Below, one piece after another: positions 61,232 through 64,000 of a stretch of 64,000 nt of DNA. The stretch covers positions 558,001-622,000 of the forward strand of contig JAGMUV010000027.1 of assembly GCA_020744425.1 (NCBI GenBank), in the 5' to 3' direction. The notes beneath the pieces are model-generated. The model ran no database searches and had not been told where the DNA came from. It worked only from the letters and a program-made list of their open reading frames with translations. The first letter of the stretch is position 1. Each line of letters starts with the position of its first letter. Made by a program: the position numbers and the translations under genes. The stretch comes from Dactylonectria macrodidyma. Lineage: Eukaryota; Ascomycota; Sordariomycetes; Hypocreales; Nectriaceae.

Positions 61232-61612
61232 GTGGATACTGGAAACCATATCTTTTCGCGCTGTAACACTGAAAACCTTGAAACCCGGACCGTCGCGGCC
61301 GTTGATCTCGTCAAGGAGGGGGTTTTCCCATCTGTCAAGGCTGCAATCGTGCCCTTCAGGTTCCATACAAGAGGCTTATCTCAAGGCTCAAGGGAGCGAA
61401 GCCCCGCAGCCAAAATGGCGGGAACCACACTCTCCTCTCATCAGTGTATAGGAAAGGCGCCGGATGCTGTCCGCGATCAGGTGATGCGTCACGATCCGAG
61501 ATGGGCCACGTTTTACAACGCTTATATCAACGAGAAGGTCGAATTCGGATCGAGGCATGCAAGACACCGGAAACAGAGGCGGTTGGGTACATTGACGATG
61601 TGTCGATCCTAG
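61232..61612 (+). pseudogene. DUF3435 tyrosine recombinase fragment
   Basis: The frame contains KAPDAVRDQVMRHDPRWATF followed by YNAYINEKVEF near 61450-61550. This is the conserved C-terminal end of DUF3435 proteins (VRDQxMRH...Y..AYxNExVxF), whose last tyrosines belong to the recombinase active-site region. The rest of the recombinase is missing and the end is out of frame. DUF3435 includes captains of Starship elements as well as many stand-alone Crypton-like genes; a fragment cannot say which. Confidence 0.55.
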
Positions 61613-61854
61613 CAGTACTGCATATCGGACACTTTGATCTGCAAAAGTCTGGCTTTTTCGTGATAGGTAGTGCTTTTCGTTGTGCCGCCCTGAGCTTGGA
61701 ACTTGGTTTTCGTATACCCTAGAAGTTCGACGACGACTCTCACAAGTGGAGATGTCGAGTTCACGCCTTGGTATAGGACATCACCGGCTACTTCATCTCC
61801 TTGTGAATACACTGCAGTTTGGTCTCGGAGGTTGGTAATGAGCATGGCGACCAC
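61609..61854 (-). pseudogene. Arrestin-like N-terminal fragment
   Basis: The minus frame reads MLITNLRDQTAVYSQGDEVA, then GDVLYQGVNSTSPLVRVVVE and LLGYTKTKF. The pattern of a strand, then GDxVxGxV, then VxVxLxGxxKTK, is the first half of an arrestin N domain as in fungal alpha-arrestins, adaptors for ubiquitination of membrane proteins. It ends after about 80 residues. Confidence 0.5.
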
Positions 61855-63087
61855 TGGGGGAAGATTGCGATAGCTGGGACTCGGACTGGGAGATGGGTGT
61901 GCTGGACGAGACAGAACATGATGGCGAGTGTTTTGCCACGTAGCAGGAACAATGGTGATAACTTATTGAATCTCGAGGGGACGGTTGATTGAGATCACCC
62001 TTGAATCGGCGGCTTCATCATCCGAGCGAGTGGCAGAGCACATACACTGGGAACGGGAGGGACTTCGTACGTACGTGGTAAGAATCGATCAAGCCACCCA
62101 CTGAATTGCCGTGGGCAGGCCACCCTGCGGACAGAACGACATGGTTGGGTCTTGGGTGATGCAATGAACCATTTGTGATAGGGGCTCTTGACTGGTAGTA
62201 GCAAACTTTTTGACGTCATTTTCTGCTGATGCGACGGTCACTGCAGGGAGTTGGCGTTTCTCTGATTCGTTGGCCATATTTGGAAGACCGCATTCGACTT
62301 AGGCCAGGGTGTCAGGGCGCAAAAGAATTAGTCCGGCCATATGCACTGGTGCGCAAGGCGGAGAGGCCAATGAAGCCGATCTTGAGAAAGTAAGCGAGGT
62401 GAAAATTGCAGAAAAGGAAGCAAAAAGATGTAATGACGAACAAAACTATCTCTACGAAGCCGGCAAAGGGGATTGTAAATATCCCTTGGGGATCGACGGC
62501 AGTCGATGTTTCTGTCGAGTCAACCTGTGATGAGGCATTCGCGGCGAGCCCTGCAGTGATGCAGTCTGCAGCGACCACGACGGCACCTATGGAAAATATC
62601 ATGGTCACTGCCGCCGCTCGTCGTGTCATAGAGAGACTCTATGACGTTGTTGGCGGTGGATATCAAATATGTCCAGAGCCCGCTTGAACTGGGGCCTTGC
62701 GCCTTGATGGAGCTCAAGGCCGCGGAGGATGGCTTTTGGGCTGAAGGAGGAACGGGGGCTAGTTTACGCAGTTGTTTCCGGGACGGAGTGATGGAGTCCT
62801 TCAGGTGCGTTTTCATACTAAGTTAATGAGGAAGTAGGAACAATTAAGCCAGGCCGCTGACCCTCGATGGCTGAGCTTGGCTGCAACTGGACCAGTACTT
62901 TAATAATATACGATGTCTTTCCCTTGCTCCTCGAATGCCCGATAGTGTCGGCCGAGTGCTTAGTATGTCATCTTCCTAGCTATTAAGTTCCTTTCCCCCC
63001 TAAAAAGTCATAGGCTCATTAAGTAGCCTTGGAACACATAAGGTTCATCTAGCAAGCGCTGGCGGCGGCGGCGAGACTGGCAAACCG
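61855..63087. other. No certain gene; probable gene debris
   Basis: Short frames at 62089-62277 (-) and 62312-62629 (-) have protein-like stretches but no recognised domain. A hairpin GTCATAGAGAGACTCTATGAC lies at about 62626-62646. Confidence 0.4.
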
Positions 63088-63109
63088 GTGGCCCGACTGA
63101 CTCGCGGAG

Positions 63110-63330
63110 ATGGCTCGCAACGTAGTGCGATTATTGGATACGATAGGCTTGCTGGTGCGGTACTCGATGATCGAAACTCAGGAAGGATCGACAGGCAGCT
63201 ACTCCATGCACCCACTCCATACACCCGGTGGTGCACCGATGGGCGTCGTTTTTGGATGGCGACCAGCAGAAGCACGAGTCGGCAAGGCTGGTTCTTATGG
63301 TGGTCCTCGGTGCTGACGCGGGAATCGAGG
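63110..63330 (+). pseudogene. NLR/NB-ARC-type protein fragment
   Basis: The plus frame has LLDTIGLLVRYSMIETQEGS, then TGSYSMHPL. A frame change follows, and the overlapping frame gives TRWCTDG. Together they resemble the SYSMHPLVHRWC motif that follows the NB-ARC domain in many fungal NLR-like (NB-ARC/TPR) proteins. Only about 60 residues remain. Confidence 0.4.
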
Positions 63331-63755
63331 GAGTATCGGGGACAAGAAAAGGCCCGAGCCGAGCACGACTTGTGGCGAGTGGAATCAAATGCTGAGGTGA
63401 CATGGGGTTTGGGACGAAAAGGAAAACGATTATCGAAGAGTTAGATTGAGTAGCAACAGTGTGATTCTTAGGAATTCGCGTTCTCCCCGATCACTCCCAG
63501 TCAAAGCGTAACGGTGCCGCGGCTCCGAGTCAAATCTAGCTACATATCTGGATCCCGCTGTGGCTTAAGAAATCATCGCTTTCTTTCAGTCATTACACTG
63601 TAACGCCAACGCAATGAAGGCCCTCTTGAGCCAGCTCAAATTGCTTCAAAGGGTCATCAATGACCCATGTGTTCCAGTACTTTCGTTAATTGGAAATTCA
63701 TTTTTATTTATTTCACATTCCCCGATGATTAGACATTCTATTTTCCGGTCGAGAT
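63331..63755. other. Intergenic
   Basis: Nothing coding recognised; it includes the 3' flank of the sulfate permease. Confidence 0.4.
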
Positions 63756-64000
63756 CTAACCAGCTGTCGTTAAGATGTACGAGGTGATAGCGTTCATGCG
63801 CTCGCTGGTGAGCTTCAGGGACACCCTCAACAGTTCCCTACCAACCTCCGGCTGCTCGATTTGAATCTTGGCCCACTGCTCCCGGTCCATAAGCCAGACG
63901 ACACAATCTCTCTCCACCACCGCAGTCGCCGTCCGATCAGTCTCGGAAAAGAAGGGGAGCTCGCCGCAGGTCGTGCCCGCCACGATGCTCTCGCAAAGCC
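63756..64000 (-). CDS. Sulfate permease (SulP) with cyclic-nucleotide-binding-like domain, C-terminus
   Basis: The minus frame is open to the right edge and stops at 63756. It reads VAGTTCGELPFFSETDRTAT, then VVERDCVVWLMDREQWAKIQ, and ends ERMNAITSYILTTAG. The GELPFFSETDRTATAV stretch matches the phosphate-binding cassette of cyclic-nucleotide-binding (cNMP) folds. The sequence resembles the C-terminal cNMP-like domain of fungal SulP/SLC26 anion transporters. The membrane part and STAS domain would be to the right, outside the window. The assignment to SulP rests on recall of the family tail. The gene looks intact as far as visible. Confidence 0.6.
   Translation of the reverse strand, partial: LCESIVAGTTCGELPFFSETDRTATAVVERDCVVWLMDREQWAKIQIEQPEVGRELLRVSLKLTSERMNAITSYILTTAG

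Overview
This window looks like a transposon-rich, gene-poor block of a filamentous ascomycete genome (Pezizomycotina; a Eurotiales-type fungus is my best guess, not proven). The reasons are short 42-66 nt introns with GTNNGT donors and CTAAC/CTGAC-type branch sites, fungal-only protein families, and the transposon spectrum: Ty3/gypsy, pogo/Fot-like, hAT, Helitron and LINE-like tails. I recognised no tRNA, rRNA or CRISPR.

Layout from left to right. 1-3.9 kb: a minus-strand Ty3/gypsy element (gag, protease, reverse transcriptase, RNase H) running off the left edge. 4.0-4.7 kb: a pogo transposase tail and a piece of a MYND-type gene. 4.9-5.3 kb: a small zinc-finger-like gene. 5.9-7.8 kb: a pogo/Fot-like transposase that becomes continuous once two introns are removed. 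8-13 kb: debris (LINE-like 3' tails, a truncated host-like gene, ankyrin and Pif1 helicase remnants, a clean 492-bp hAT MITE). 13.3-15.6 kb: two hAT copies facing opposite ways, one split by a 168-bp solo LTR. 15.6-19.9 kb: two copies of an uncommon DDE integrase family, the second intact and convergent with a partner gene only 3 bp away. 20.4-21.9 kb: a zinc-ribbon ORF and a second Pif1 remnant. 23.9-26.7 kb: an intact 905-aa fungal gene of unknown function. 27.4-28.5 kb: a two-exon gene with a possible OB fold. 28.7-29.2 kb: a MYND-finger gene.

30.4-44.1 kb holds two related Helitron Rep-helicase genes in tandem. The first is open throughout; the second has one in-frame stop. Both have an intron at the same place and a tandem-repeat N-terminus. 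A broken antisense gene and a second 168-bp solo LTR follow. 46-49 kb: an acidic reading frame, a hAT tail and a BAH-PHD gene with one frameshift. 49.7-55.4 kb: a third Helitron of a different lineage on the minus strand, with three in-frame stops. 55.6-58.3 kb: short dispersed direct repeats with DUF6589 and RecQ helicase fragments.

From 59 kb the sequence is more host-like: an intact three-exon tetraspanin gene, then decayed pieces of a sugar-lactone oxidase, a DUF3435 tyrosine recombinase, an arrestin-like protein and an NLR-type protein, and finally the C-terminus of a sulfate permease with a cyclic-nucleotide-binding-like domain, running off the right edge. The most interesting parts are the two-gene DDE element, the Helitron pair with its variable N-terminal repeats and nearby OB-like gene, and the well-bounded non-autonomous insertions.
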